Below the pieces are notes generated by a model. That model saw nothing but the letters and a program-made list of their open reading frames with translations. It made no database searches and had not been told where the DNA came from. The translations under genes and the position numbers were made by a program. A DNA stretch of 64,000 nt from Fasciolopsis buskii (Eukaryota; Platyhelminthes; Trematoda; Plagiorchiida; Fasciolidae), in the NCBI GenBank assembly GCA_008360955.1, contig LUCM01003993.1:1-64000 (forward strand), read 5' to 3'. Shown in pieces: positions 37,179-49,124 of this stretch; positions within the stretch are counted from its first letter, which is position 1; each line of letters starts with the position of its first letter.

Positions 37179-37222
37179 GTGTCTGTGTGCGTGTGTGTGT
37201 GTGTGTGCGCGTGCGTGTGTGC
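37179..37222. repeat. (GT)n microsatellite with GC interruptions
   Basis: Run of GT/GC dinucleotides within a 161-codon minus-strand open frame, where it appears as alternating Thr-His. Confidence 0.9.
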
Positions 37223-37766
37223 ATCAGTTCTGTTGGTACAAAGTGAATGGGCAACAGTAGTTTGAAATTTGGATAATTTCGGATAAAATGACAGAAGTTC
37301 ACCAACAAAATTTGGACTAAAATCTTTGAATAATTTCGAATACTCAAATGAAATACTTAATGAATAATAATATTGTGTAGATACTAAGCGATCTTGGTAA
37401 GAATTTCCAACAGAATCAGTCAGTTGTTGAATTAGGTACAAAAATCCTGTGCGATTATAATAAACACTTCATGAAGTCATGATAGCAGCAACAAAGCAAT
37501 ATTCAGATTTTATGCACCAAAGGTGCACTGATTCAGAAGTAGCTGCGTTTTATAAAAGTCGAGGAGATTCATGTTACCCGATGTAATAGAATTTGAACCC
37601 CGGACCTTCCATGTTCTTAGTCCACCAGCGATTCCATATGATCGCCATTATCATCCATTCTAATTATGCTTAACAGATGAAACGTTTATTTTGCCACTGA
37701 GTCAATCGAAATTTTCGATGGGATTTTGCCACGAAGCGTTGGTCTTTTTGTTGTGCTCATGCTTAC

Positions 37767-37913
37767 GGTAACGTTCTCCTGTTTGTTCTTCATAGGAGTT
37801 TAAGTAAGGAATAGATGAAGGCACATTGGCAGGCACTTGAATATGCAGTGAAATCACCGCGGTTGGCACCAAGCATCGTTTTTGATCAGAACTCGTAGTC
37901 TGAGCCAAAACTT
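37767..37913 (-). CDS. Candidate internal exon with strong splice sites
   Basis: A 147-base exon bounded by acceptor ttcaacagtcttgcag and consensus donor gtaagc, phase 1 at both ends, open throughout. The peptide begins VLAQTTSSDQKRCLVPTAV and includes NVPSSIPYLNSYEEQTGERY. No domain recognised. A possible terminal exon lies upstream on the same strand at 38765-38553, but as that ends in a stop the two would belong to different transcripts or one is false. Confidence 0.33.
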
Positions 37914-38552
37914 CTGCAAGACTGTTGAATTAAATCAAGATGGATGACACTATAGGTTCACTTGAATTGATAGACCATTGTCCAAAATGTTGGCTCCGAA
38001 TGCCTCGTGACGGAGAACAAGCACAAATTCCTGACGTTGACATCCACTGGATTATCAAACACTTGGATGGTTCTCCTTCTACGTAGGTTAGACACGTTGA
38101 CTAGAGGAAATTTAAGAGTATTATCTCCACATCTGAATCATGGACCACGATAGACAGCCAACAATGTACAGGTAGAGGATCAAAATCGAATAAAAAATAA
38201 TAAATTAAACCCACATATCTTTCTTCTTTCTGTCCTCATCGTCTGCCACTAAATTCTTTCTTAACCATGGCTCCAATCTGACGACATTTTTACTCAAATC
38301 TACGTAGTATTCATTCACATTCAAGTGTTCAGCGGATGCAGTTCGTTCTTGTTTTTGCGTCTGGTAATGGAAGTAATTAATACCCAGGATCTGAATTCAG
38401 CCTATGGTCGCAGATAAGTGTAAAAAACAGCGCAAGTTCTGCCTTTCATTTATTCCTATCATCCTTTGTGGGCACATCGAGCAACGATATCCGCTGATCT
38501 CCTGGAAGATGGTCTATTAAATCAAGTGTACGTGTGGTGCTAATTAATTTAG

Positions 38553-38765
38553 TCAAACAGCAAGATGTTTATCTGAACGCATCAAACACCTCATTCTCTC
38601 TGGTTTTTCTAACAAAATGAATAGTTCATCTGCTACCTTCCTCCCCAATCCACAGTATTTGTCTGCAGTGTATAATTTATTGTGCGTGTTGGGCGCAACG
38701 GTTTGGAGTCGTCCGTATTTTCTACACATCTCGGCAACCGGTTTACGGCGAACATTCGATTCCTT
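38553..38765 (-). CDS. Candidate terminal exon, unrecognised
   Basis: After an acceptor-like aaaagtactgtttgacag the minus strand is open for about 70 codons to a TGA. The peptide is basic and protein-like: NVRRKPVAEMCRKYGRLQTV, then GLGRKVADELFILLEKPERM. No family recognised; no upstream exon located. Confidence 0.25.
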   Translation of the reverse strand, partial: KESNVRRKPVAEMCRKYGRLQTVAPNTHNKLYTADKYCGLGRKVADELFILLEKPERMRCLMRSDKHLAV

Positions 38766-39086
38766 AACACCTGTCAAACAGTACTTTTCCTTACTAGATC
38801 AAAAAATCAATTGTCTTAACTCAATTGTAACCTCGGATTTTAGATGACAGGTTGAATTGACGTAAAATTCTTTTCCGAACAACCCAAAGAGATAACATGA
38901 ATAGGCAAATTTCACAAAATTATGCTTTCGACATTTGGTGTCAATCACGTGTAAATCTTTCGAAGTGCTATGATCCACTGATCCCAGGAGTTCCGTTGTA
39001 AATTTTGTTCAATCAACAAAAAATGAACTTTTCGGTTCACCATTTGTGTGGATGGATGCATTCTTGTTGTTGTCGTCTGTTGGCAG

Positions 39087-39234
39087 ATGGACAGAGTCGT
39101 GTTGATAACGACAGCAAATCTCTGTGGCAAAAGCATTCGAATGTCGTGCGAGAAGAGCACGAGTACTGTAAAATTTGGCGCGGATGCCGTCAATATCACT
39201 TGTGCTTGCATGAATCTAACCACTCACACTTCAG
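39087..39234 (+). CDS. Candidate cysteine-containing exon
   Basis: Open 148-base stretch after a pyrimidine-rich acceptor (ttgttgttgtcgtctgttggcag) and ending at cag/gtacat. The peptide has five cysteines in 49 codons: NLCGKSIRMSCEKSTS, then NITCACMNLTTH. That would suit an extracellular domain. A second open, cysteine-bearing stretch lies at about 39774-39932 (+), ending in a gtataa donor, but the phases of the two do not match, so they are not adjacent exons of one message as read. Confidence 0.25.
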
Positions 39235-39316
39235 GTACATTTATCTCGGAATATGATGTGTAACCGAACTCTTCTACCCATGAAGTGGAGCTCAAGCTTC
39301 TCCATACGAATAAAAG

Positions 39317-39478
39317 ATAAGGTCGTGGCGTTTGGACGTGAAAGTCGCGGGTTTGAATTCTCCCACCGCCGGTCAACTTCTCACCTGGCAGCCCTTTGCT
39401 GACCGCGGCTCATTTTCTGAAGAATGACGTACATTGTTATCTCATTAATAAAGGCATTAAAAGAAAAAAGATTTTAAA
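39317..39478 (+). repeat. SINE-like repeat, copy a
   Basis: tRNA-derived head with a B-box GGGTTTGAATTCTCCC at 39349-39364, then CACCGCCGGTCAACTTCTCA, a middle ending in GAAGAATGACGTACATTG, ATTAATAAAGG, and an A-rich tail. The promoter would be internal Pol III; mobilisation would depend on a LINE. Matches copies b, c and d. Confidence 0.65.
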
Positions 39479-40059
39479 AAAAGTAATCACAGGGATAGTC
39501 TATCTCCACCCCTCCTAAGACTTGGGACACTGACTGATGCTTTTGTTTTTTAAAAAGCAAATGGAAAAGCCTATGTGGTATACCTGCTTGTAAGAAACGG
39601 GCCACTATTGTGCGAATTCTCAAATTTTTTGGTACCACTAGTTTAACAGGCCGATTTCACTCAATGCAGATCTTTTGGAATTTCGTTCCTTTATGCATCT
39701 TCCCGACAGCTCCCTCCTATTTGCCCATAACGGACCAAGTTTGGATGATGTAATCTCTGGTTCATCATTTGTATAGGTTCAGTGAAACACCGACTACCTA
39801 TGTGATTTGCAATTCTCTGAATCACTCGTGTGCATTCGACTCGGTTTTTACCGTCATTCCCACGCCACAAATCGGACTTTATTGTCGTGGCCGTGTGATC
39901 ATCGTACCAATCGAAGGCTGTACACATGGCTTGGGTATAAAAAATCAAAAATGATGTCCCCTAATTCAGGGATGCTTACGGGTCCGTTTTTTTCTTCTGG
40001 TGTATTCTGTGCATATACAAGACTTATCAACTGGTTTCTTATCAATTATTAAAGTACGG

Positions 40060-40745
40060 TGAGGATGTTCCCTTTTGCTGGACATCATCTGGAAATGAGA
40101 ATTGTTGTATTTTTGTCAACAACTCGTCTCCCATCTACAACTTTCCTAGTTTTTGAATGTCAGCCTCCTCTTTCTCAATCTGTTTATCTACCTGACCCAT
40201 CTTTTATTAACCCAATCGCATTAGATTATATCACATATTTTATTGGTACTCGTTATGGACAAACCTTTGGAGTAGTCGTCGTTCAATTTCATCAGTTTAA
40301 GCAGACTTTCGGGATCATGGTTTTAACTAATAAGGGTGCTTTACTTCAAACTAAAATGGATTTCCGTCTCCTACCAATTCCATCAGTGTTTTTCATACCC
40401 TCCTTTTACTGTTGCCCAGTTATTTTCGATGGATTGCTCTAAAAGATTCTAAAGCTCCGAGCCTGGAACTGTCAGTCATTACTGGTGTCTCCATGCCAAT
40501 AAATTACTTTCGGATCAACATTTGTCCATGTGTGAAAAGTCTGATCGCGAAGGGCTCTCACATCCCCTCATCATCTGTATGCCCATTTGTTAAAACATTG
40601 CTTTCAAGTTTCAACATGTTCTGCTCATCATTCCATACCGCCTTGACTTAATACTCATAAGAACTTCAGTGTCCCTTATTTAGCACGTATCTCGTCCAAC
40701 CCCGACCGCATCGCAACTGATTCTCGCAGCAACCAGTGACCACTA
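40060..40745 (+). pseudogene. CR1-like LINE 3' end, second copy
   Basis: Shares with the 24.7-27.4 kb element the stretch around CCCAGTTATTTTCGATGGAT (CTCCTGTTATTTTTCCAGGT there), and ends with NFSVPYLARISSNPDRIATD, against NSTVPYLARILTNRDRVSAE in the other copy. Only the region downstream of the catalytic palm is present, so it is a 5'-truncated insertion in the same orientation. Several frame changes occur. Confidence 0.62.
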
Positions 40746-41970
40746 GTCACATTAATGCATTTCATTTATTTTGTTTCTTATTTTCTGGCAATATGATGAA
40801 CAAAACCACTTTTTTTGCTGCAGTGCGGACATCTGCGCAAGCAAAATGACTGCAGAATACTACACACACTTCGTTCTACTGAAAAGCAGAGTAGTGTACA
40901 AAGACGCTCAAAGATAACAGTAAGTAAACTTTATCTCATCAGAATCTAATTTATGGCTTCATGAGTATGCATGGAAGCTCTTTGCTGAAGAGTTCACAGA
41001 ATAATCACAACTTCGATTCGTTGATAATTCTTTGTCACTTGGAATGAGCCAAATCTTACGAACGAGAGCAGAATCCCACAAGAATAGATACAAATCGTAG
41101 ATAGTATCTGAATGAATGACTTATTCGTTTGGGGGCATCATGAAAAGACCTGGGCATATAACAAAAAATGCATAAAAAATCAGTAGGAAATTGTTGACGG
41201 TAGATTGGATAAGAAGCGTCCCGCTGTCCAAGCGTTCACCTAATCCATTTCAGAAGCCCAATGGTGTTGTGTAAAACAGCAGATCAAATTGGATACGACA
41301 AATTAGTTAGATTTTATCGACTTCAAATATTTAAAGCTGAGGTCCCTCAGAGTTGATCTGATATCACAGTCAGTGATCTCTTGTTTTTTCTCCTGTAATA
41401 ATTGAGCTTTTCCACTTGATTATTCGTTGACATTCATGTGTGTAACTGCCTACTGGAACATCTGGGGTATTTAGAAGTCAGTACTGCGTTTTGCAAGTAA
41501 AATGTCACTGACATTCTGCCTGCCTCGTGTACAAATGCAAGAAATATGCGTAAAGAAACCGTTGGTATTAATGTCTGAATCGATATTGGAAATCATGGGA
41601 GCATTCTTTAGTTACTTCATCTGGCTTGTAAGCAATAATCGGCAATGGATTTCCACGTGCCCTAAGACTCGAACCCAAAGTAAATAAATGGAACTTAAGC
41701 ACCTTAACCTCAAGACAGTATGGGCCAACTGGCAACTGTTTCCTTAAACAGTTTTGAGCAGTAGAAAATCTATTGTGATTTTGGAACATCTTGTCTTTGC
41801 AAAACCAAGGACAAACTCATCATTGAAACTTATGGGAGCACTCACTGAAGAACTGGTTGTGAGTCAGGCGTCTTGGTCACTGTGTTATCCTAGCTGACTA
41901 TGAACAATGCCACTGAACATCAGCACTAAATCCCTTGATGGACATACTGTTTAACGGTCTGAGGCCGAAA

Positions 41971-42105
41971 ATATCTTTAACTTCCTTTATTAATGAAATA
42001 ATAGTGTACTTCATCTTCCAGGAAGGGGACCGCGGCTAGCATGGGGCTGCCAAATGGGGAAGTTGACCGACGGTGGAAGAATTCAAACCCGCTTGGACAC
42101 CGACG
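41971..42105 (-). repeat. SINE-like repeat, copy c
   Basis: Reverse orientation: GGGTTTGAATTCTTCCACC, GTCGGTCAACTTCCCCATTT, TTCATTAATAAAGGAAG. Directly beyond its head, at 42158 (+), lies a tRNA A-box-like GGATAGCACAGTGGTTAAAA that may belong to another tRNA-derived repeat. Confidence 0.62.
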
Positions 42106-42199
42106 GACAGTGGTCGCAATGAAGTCCAAAGAAATCACTGATGGCGAACTCGGATAGCACAGTGGTTAAAACTTTAGATTTACAACCGTCTTTCATTCG

Positions 42200-43730
42200 T
42201 GTACCAGCTAGGGAGGGGTGAATATGCGCTGCTGAGGCGTGCTAACAAGGGTGGTATGGCTGAACAGTGTTACCATGGTTTCAAATAACCACCATGATAA
42301 TGAACCACTGCGGCTGGTGCAGCAAAAGGCAGACTAATCAGCCAAGCTGAATGAATAAGTCTGGGTTGATTGGGAACACAAATGCAGGGCTTATTTGACC
42401 AAGGTAATTTAGAAAGGGTGATGCCACCTTAGATTCAACATCGATTTGATGCAGGCACATGCATACACGGAAACAGTCATTTTTTGCGATTCTATTTTGA
42501 TATTGTTCCCAACCAACCGTAACTTACTCGGTCTACTTGCTTCACAAATTAGCGCGATGCTCCAGTCAACCATAGGGAGGTTCTTTCGACAGCTTAACAT
42601 TATCTGAAAACATGGCGAACTATGATGACGGTAGTAAGCTTCTGTTCAAAGTGTTGATCCCAGTCACCCACCCTACGAGGAAGCTTCCTCTATCCCAATT
42701 ACGGCATACTCACCTATAGTGGTGTAAGTCAATCTGTGCGTGCATTTGTGTGACCGCACCAAAGCTTCTTTAAAGCCTTGGGTTTATGTGCGTGTGCTTG
42801 GTTGCTTGGATTGTTATACTTTTTGTTCGTTGTGTTACAGTGGTCACTTTATCTTCCTGTAGTTTGCTAGCCGTACTCACTTTGCTTCCCTTGAAATATC
42901 TCACCACTAAAGGCTTGCATGGATGCGCCCAAAGTGATCTCAACTTGTTCTGTGACTGACCATACCCTCACAAACTTACTGCTGTTCATATTCCCATTTA
43001 CATAGACTAGACGTACGGTGACGTTTGAATCGTTATGCATTCATCCACGTCTGCCATTGTTTTTATTCACCTTGGTTAAACGTTTCTCAGCTAATTTGGT
43101 TTATAATTTCTATTCGATACTTGCCTGAAGCTTATATCACGAACAATTCAAAAGGCTGATGAATTTTTCCTATGCTGTTTCACCAAACTCAGGGCAAGAG
43201 TGACTACCATTGTCATAACTGTGGCACTCGTTGTGGTACGGTCCTCCAACCTGTTTCAGGGGTAAAGGAATGATGTTATTTCTGCGCTGCTGAGCCTAGA
43301 TCCCCACGCGCCATTGTGTGAGAATTCGTGAGGCTGACACACGAACGCGGTGACGGTAAGAGGTGGACATGGGCGTGTTGCGCAACCACGCTCAGTTGTC
43401 TAGCCTACTTGAACTTTAATTCTGATCGGCTCGTGGTATGTACCAGACAGATCACATGTTTTTCGTAATTCACTCTGTTGACGGCTCGTGCTGAGTCCAT
43501 CTGAGGTGTAACTAAGGTCACCCAGACAGATGCTCTCACTTGTCCCAGCGCCCAGGAACGAGCTGTCGCTGACCCCGGCTTCACGTCCAAATGAATTATT
43601 ACATTTATTGTGTACATTTTTTTACTACACATAAAGTGAAGTAAAGTATAGAGGGTAAATCCATGATCAGAATACCGACTAAAATGGGAGAAATGGGGAA
43701 GCATTCACGTATGAACCAGTTTATTGATCC
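42200..43730. other. No gene seen
   Basis: No readable element or exon. The 99-codon minus frame at 43405-43704 has no motif; it lies just beyond the 3' end of the LINE at 43.74 kb. Confidence 0.35.
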
Positions 43731-43739
43731 TTTACTTGA

Positions 43740-46380
43740 AAAGTGACAAATTTTAGGTGGGTGGGGATACAAAAAGTGGGAGGGTGTTCAGCAATTTCGA
43801 ATTCAGGGAAAAAGACTGAATGAATGAAGTACGAGGCCGAGCAACGTAAACATGATAGGGGTAACTAGCTGTCTGTATGCGGGAACAGCGAGAATAAAAT
43901 TACGGGAACAGAAACTGCTGAAGCAAGTTCAAAATAACAAAAGCCAAAGTAATAACGGCAGAAGACGGATGGGAAAACAATTGCCCGAAGATGGGACAAT
44001 GATTGCAAAATAGATGTTAAGAAAGAATCGTCGATCAGCCGGATGGCCTTTCGTTGAACCCCATCAGAATGGGGAAGCGAAGTAGACGAATTCCCGCCCC
44101 ATAAGCGGCTGAAAGATTCACGTGCGGGGTGGATTTGAGTTTTGTACAATAGATAAGTTGAGGTAAAGAAAAGCCCGGTGCGGATTAGAAAACCAACTTT
44201 GCCAGAAGCAAGCTCAGATATGAAAGAAGACAAAAATAATGAAGAACTAATGAATTAACCAAGAAGAGAAACATAGCCTGGGAACTCGAAATAAACGAAT
44301 CAAAGAACGAGTATGACCGGAAAGAAAGACTTTCCAATGAAACTAAAAGAAGACGGATTTTGAAAGCACTGACAGTGATATGGCTGTTGAAGCCTCAAGA
44401 AGAGACTGGTTCAGGATCGAAATTTAGAGATGCACTGGCGATACAACAGTCAGGATCGACGTTGGTGTTCATATTGCGAGAGATGCACTAAGAAAGAGAA
44501 CAATGAAGAGTGGCGTCATCGGTAAAAGAATGGATTGGGTTGGAGATAGAGGACATAAGATCAATAATGAACAAAAGAAAAAGGTTGGTCCAAGTACTGA
44601 ACCTTATGGAACCCCTAGCATTTACAGGAAAAGTCGCTGACAGGAACCCATCAACTAAGATGGACGCTACTAGCATACTGAAGAAATCTGAGGTCCACGG
44701 TACAAGAGACGGAGAGAATCCGGGCGTGGATAGTTTCGGCAGGAGACCTTCGTGCCATACATAGTAGAACGTCTTAGAAATAACGAGCGAGACGAAGTGC
44801 ATGTTTGATGAAGCCGACAAGGAGCATGAGACGAGAGTCAGTAAACACCGTGGAAAGGCGAGACCACAAATCATATTGGCGGTTGCTCAGTAGTCATTCT
44901 CGTTGGAGAAAAGAACACACTTGTTCGGGGATGATGATTTCTAATACTTTCAAAAAATAACAAGTGTCAGGAAAATCGGAAGATAATTGTTATGATCAGA
45001 AGGATCACTGCTTTCGGGGATAAGGAAAATCGTAGCTTGTTTCCGAGGCGTTGAGAAGGTTGAAAGTTTGAGGAAAAGACAAAGTATGCAATATAAAAGA
45101 GGATCCAACTCAGAAATACACATTTTAAGGATGACGAGTGGAATATCTTCCTGATCGAGTGATTTGTGGACGTTCAAAGAATGCAATTCTTGACTGATCT
45201 TTCCAGTGCTAATACAAGATGAAAAGAGGAACAGTGGGAGATAACGAAGTCAGAGGCGTAAGATAATTGGGTGAAATAGAGTGGGAGACAAAAAGGGATG
45301 CGAAATCCTCAGATTTCCCGTGTTCACAAACAAGATTATTGGAGGAATTATAGACTGGAGTGAAATTGGAAGGGTTGAAGATGCATGTAATTGGTTTAGC
45401 AAGGAATTAAAATGTCCGCTACCGGTGGCACATGACTGTTGGCGTTCTGATTTGCAACGGATTAAGCGCTCTCTTGCTCTCTGTATGGTTGGTGAACACC
45501 TGTTCCACGAAGTAGTGACGGTAGGCCGGAGTGGGCAAACGAGGCCAGCGGCAAAATATTGAATACTTCCAACTTGCTAACGACTATATGCTTGTTTAAA
45601 CCACTAGGGGGGTTGAGGTTTGACTGATCTGCAAAGTGCGAAATAAAAAGGTTAATGCCTTGAAGAACAGTGCCGGTAAATTTGGAACGGACGTGAAAAC
45701 ATCGAAATGAAAACAACAGTCTTCCCAGAGGTAGGAAGTTAAGAATTCGCTGAAGCTGCCGCAGCCGGCTGAATTGTGCCTCCAAAATGTGTCTTGAGGA
45801 GAGTAGAGGGTTTTGGTGGGTGAATTTGACGGGCGACGTAACAACACAACGGACCGATGAACAAAGAGGGGAATTACAAGGAATACTTGGGTAGAAAGAA
45901 TGTGCTGAAGTGAGTATGAGATCGAGAACATGAGCATGGTCACCAATTCGATCGGGTATACTTGTAGGAAGTTATTTAGCTGTGATAAACTGGTGACCAC
46001 ATGATCGAAGTGTTCCTGTGGGGCGTACCAGCCACTCAGGATTGTGGACGTTAAAATCTCCTAAGATAGTATGCATCAAGCAAACGTCCAAAGTTTGGAG
46101 ATAATAAATCAAAAATGGAATATTCGGCACTGTTAGGGGAGCGATAAACAACACCAGAGTAATGGATGAAAAGAGGGAATCGGAGTTTCAACCACATGAG
46201 CTGAAATTAGCAGCTGGAAAGGCAGGATTTGGTACCCGGCAAGTTGCAGCCGAATGATGAACAAAAGAACAGGAATCTGGTTTGGGAAAAAGAATTGAAA
46301 GGCATGATTGGGGAACTAAAAGTGCGTAAGATCTGATGAAGAGGATGATTACATTTTGGCTAAATATAGAACCAGAGGAG
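43740..46380 (-). mobile_element. Jockey/CR1-like non-LTR retrotransposon, degenerate, nearly full ORF2
   Basis: Minus-strand reading from 46.2 kb down gives, in order: endonuclease with VVYRSPNS and ILGDFNVHNPEWL (46062-46033 holds GDFNVHNPEW), then DLILTSAH; a linker with FWRHNSAGCGSF and SYLWEDCCFHF (about 45800-45700); the reverse-transcriptase start LNVHKSLDQEDIPLVILK (about 45180-45125); LVISKTFYYVWHEGLL (motif A region, about 44787-44740); VNARGSIRF and LFLLFIIDLMSS (about 44620-44550); FTDDATLHCS as the catalytic box (about 44524-44495); and a C-terminus TYLLYKTQIHPA, LWGGNSS, VQRKAIRLID, LQSLSHLRAI (about 44155-43990). It ends near 43740 with a degenerate FP...SF block. Many shifts and stops make it inactive. 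It is a different lineage from the plus-strand CR1-like element. Confidence 0.78.
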
Positions 46381-46384
46381 AAGA

Positions 46385-47250
46385 CCGGTGAAACTAGTGA
46401 ACGAAATTAATGTTGCAGTTCAGTCTGCGAATGCTGGTGAGCGCAATGAGTTTTTGATAAGTTTTTGCGTGCACCTCAAGAGTGTGAGAACAAGTGCGCA
46501 TGTAATCTTGTACTATCATCGTTATTTTGTGAGAAGACCGGTACTCATGATTCTGAGAGGGAGGGACATCATCCTCATGATCCTGGAAAATGAAGTAAGT
46601 TGTTTCCGAGGTTTGTTGAATCCCATGCAAAGTGTTGATAATTTGCGCACTACTACAAGCAGCAGGAGCTCTTGGTTACCTGTTACTTAAATCTTCAGTG
46701 TCCCACGTAGCATTTTCTTTTACCTTCATCTTATTGTGTATCGGAAGGCTAATATTGACTCCAGAATCTGTTCCATCTGGTGTCGATTTACTGATGGACA
46801 CACTGGCGAGCCTGGTTAAACACAACTGGGTTTCTCCAGTCCTGCCTAATTGCTACCAGTGCAATTTTCCCCAAAAAGGTAAAGAAATTTAATGGCTCAT
46901 CCAGATCACTTCTCAGATGTCTTCCAGTGGTTTGATCCAGCCTGGCCGCTGCCCATAACTACAGGTATTTTAGAAGTCATCTTAGAAAAAAGAAAGAGCT
47001 AACGGTGTTGGGTACAGTACGGAAATCAATCCTGTGGTATCTAAAGAATCGCAAGTGCTTTACCAATCCGGATAATCTCAAAATGATTTTGACATTCCTG
47101 TTGTCAGAATTCCTTTTGACATTTGCTTCCTTTATCAGAGATTCTGCGCAGTTGTGTGATCATGATCTCTTAATCACTTCCACTAATCCTTCTGTTATAC
47201 TGTTCACCTTAACTCATTTTCTAACTCTTTACTCTTCAAGCTGAGGGGCC
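46385..47250. other. No definite gene
   Basis: Open frames of 79-100 codons on the plus strand (46388-46690, 46632-46892, 47005-47244) lack recognisable motifs. 5' flank of the minus-strand LINE. Confidence 0.3.
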
Positions 47251-47254
47251 TTCT

Positions 47255-47660
47255 GGTCAGTTTATGAGTAAGTCACGTGATGCAGTTCGATACAGCTTCA
47301 CGCTAACCTGCGTAGACAGGCAATCAATGGAAACCGTAATGACAAGCGATAGTGAAATCAAGACATTCCTCGAAGGTGATTGGACGAAACGTATTCCACC
47401 AATCGGAATACTTCCAACATTGTATGCAAATCCATCAGGTGTAAATAGAATTTGGACTTGTTCCCGGTCATCTGTGGTCTTCTAGTTGACTTCATTCGTG
47501 TAGATTGGGTCAAAACTAATTCGGAACTTACTGGTAACTGTCATCCGCTCGTTACCGTAATTGACCGAATTCCGTCTACTAATTACAGACTTCCATCTAG
47601 CTTCACTTTCTCTGGCTTATTACGAGCTTTCACACCTAAGCTTACACTTCTCCGTGAATT
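47255..47660 (-). repeat. Interspersed repeat A, copy 2
   Basis: Reverse complement of the copies at 27.5, 53.7 and 60.7 kb. It carries GGTGGAATACGTTTCGTCCA, GATTGCCTGTCTACGCAG and AGCGTGAAGCTGTAT, plus a second block (GTAACTGTCATCCGCTCGTT, then ACCGTAATTGACCGAATT) that also matches the 60.7-kb copy. Confidence 0.75.
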
Positions 47661-48349
47661 TCGTCCTTATGAACCTCCGTAGTCTGCCGTGAAGTGAAAA
47701 CACATGCAGTTAGTTGTCTAACCGGTGCATTTTCTTAACCTTCAACAACACTTCAAAGATTCAATTGGCATAGTAACTCGCTGCAAGGTCTCTTGGTCAC
47801 AGTTGGACCTGTTTTTTTAGAATGTGAAAGTGATTGTTTTCTTCGTTTTACGGAAAACCGCCATTTTGTTGTCCATCATGCTTTGCCGTTCCAGGCCAGG
47901 TTATATTGTTCACCTCTTACACGTTTGGCATTCTACTGTTTTCAGAAATTTATAGCGTCATTTGTCCGAGACCGTTAACTGTTTAAACAGATGAAAAGCT
48001 CTGCAGGAAGGTAGGAAGGAGTAAAACTCACAACGAGTTACTGACAAAGTATCCCGTGTTATAATTACTATTTTGAGAATGGTTACCAATCATCAGCTTA
48101 CTGGTTTTATTTATTATATGTGGTGCTAATTTGCTTAATGCCGTTTCCGGCCAGGACATTATTTTTGCGGGTTTGCTACCCGTTTGTTCATTTGCAGAAG
48201 GCGTTACATTTGAACTTGAGGTCTCAAATTATAGCCACCGTACCTAGGGTAGATGGATATTGGACGTTATTCTTCATTATTAAATCAGTTCGATTTTATC
48301 ATTGAGGTTTGCTTATATGTTGCATTTCATACATGTGTTAGTCCATCAC

Positions 48350-48512
48350 CGTAAAGTCCACTAATCATCTGTGAAGGTGTTGGGTTCGACTCCTTTCACC
48401 GCCGGTCAACTTCCCAATTCGGCAGTTCTCTGTTGGCCGCAACTTCTGCGTGGAGATGATGCGCATTGTCGTTTCATTAATAAACGAAGTAGAAAAATGA
48501 TGGAAAGAAAAG
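48350..48512 (+). repeat. SINE-like repeat, copy b
   Basis: B-box GGGTTCGACTCCTTTC at 48382-48397, CACCGCCGGTCAACTTCCCA, GGAGATGATGCGCATTGTCG, TTCATTAATAAACGAAG and an A-rich tail. Same orientation and structure as copy a. Confidence 0.65.
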
Positions 48513-49032
48513 AAGACAAGGGATGAATTACGCATGTGTGCTGCATGGTGAGTCACATAGATGACAAAGAATGCTGAGATACTCTTTCATTTCAGCCATG
48601 GCGGTCTTACCTGAGTTACTCTGGTTGAAAATACCCCCTCCACAGCTGTCGTAAACATAGCTACGTAACCGGTCTACTGGTCACGGTCAAAGGTCATCCC
48701 AAAGCTACACTTGGGTATTACCGATAGCCAACCATTTGTCGGAGGCCAGGTATCCGGTGCACGGGTCGATACCAACACAAAAGCCGTGAGCGCTTTCGTT
48801 GTCCATAGCAATAAATTTCTCAGTAGAGGCGCGAGAAAAAGAACCGTGTAGACACGAGTTATTTACCATCCTTGTTTTGATGTGATAGAGCTACGAACAT
48901 TTCAATACCAAAATATTAATAATACTAGTATACATTTTTCATTTCAATTTTGATACTGCCGGTGAAATTTTGGTGTTTTTAATTAATTAGCCTCTCTCGT
49001 TGCAAAGTCATGCCGGAAGGGAAGGCTATTTC

Positions 49033-49124
49033 TTTTTATTGTGAATGATATAATATTAATAACACAGCGTTGTTGGTAGATGTAATGCGCTGTGTTATTA
49101 ATATTATATCATTCACAATAAAAA
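49033..49124. repeat. Perfect 37-bp inverted repeat with 18-base loop
   Basis: 49033-49069 is the exact reverse complement of 49088-49124; the loop is TTGTTGGTAGATGTAATG. The arms are AT-rich with a GC clamp (CACAGCG) next to the loop. No coding explanation. It could be a foldback transposon, a small-RNA precursor or a recently made palindrome. Confidence 0.95.

Noticed and set aside
36956..37441. 161-codon minus-strand open frame
   Set aside because: Held open largely by the GT microsatellite (alternating Thr-His); no conserved motif across it.
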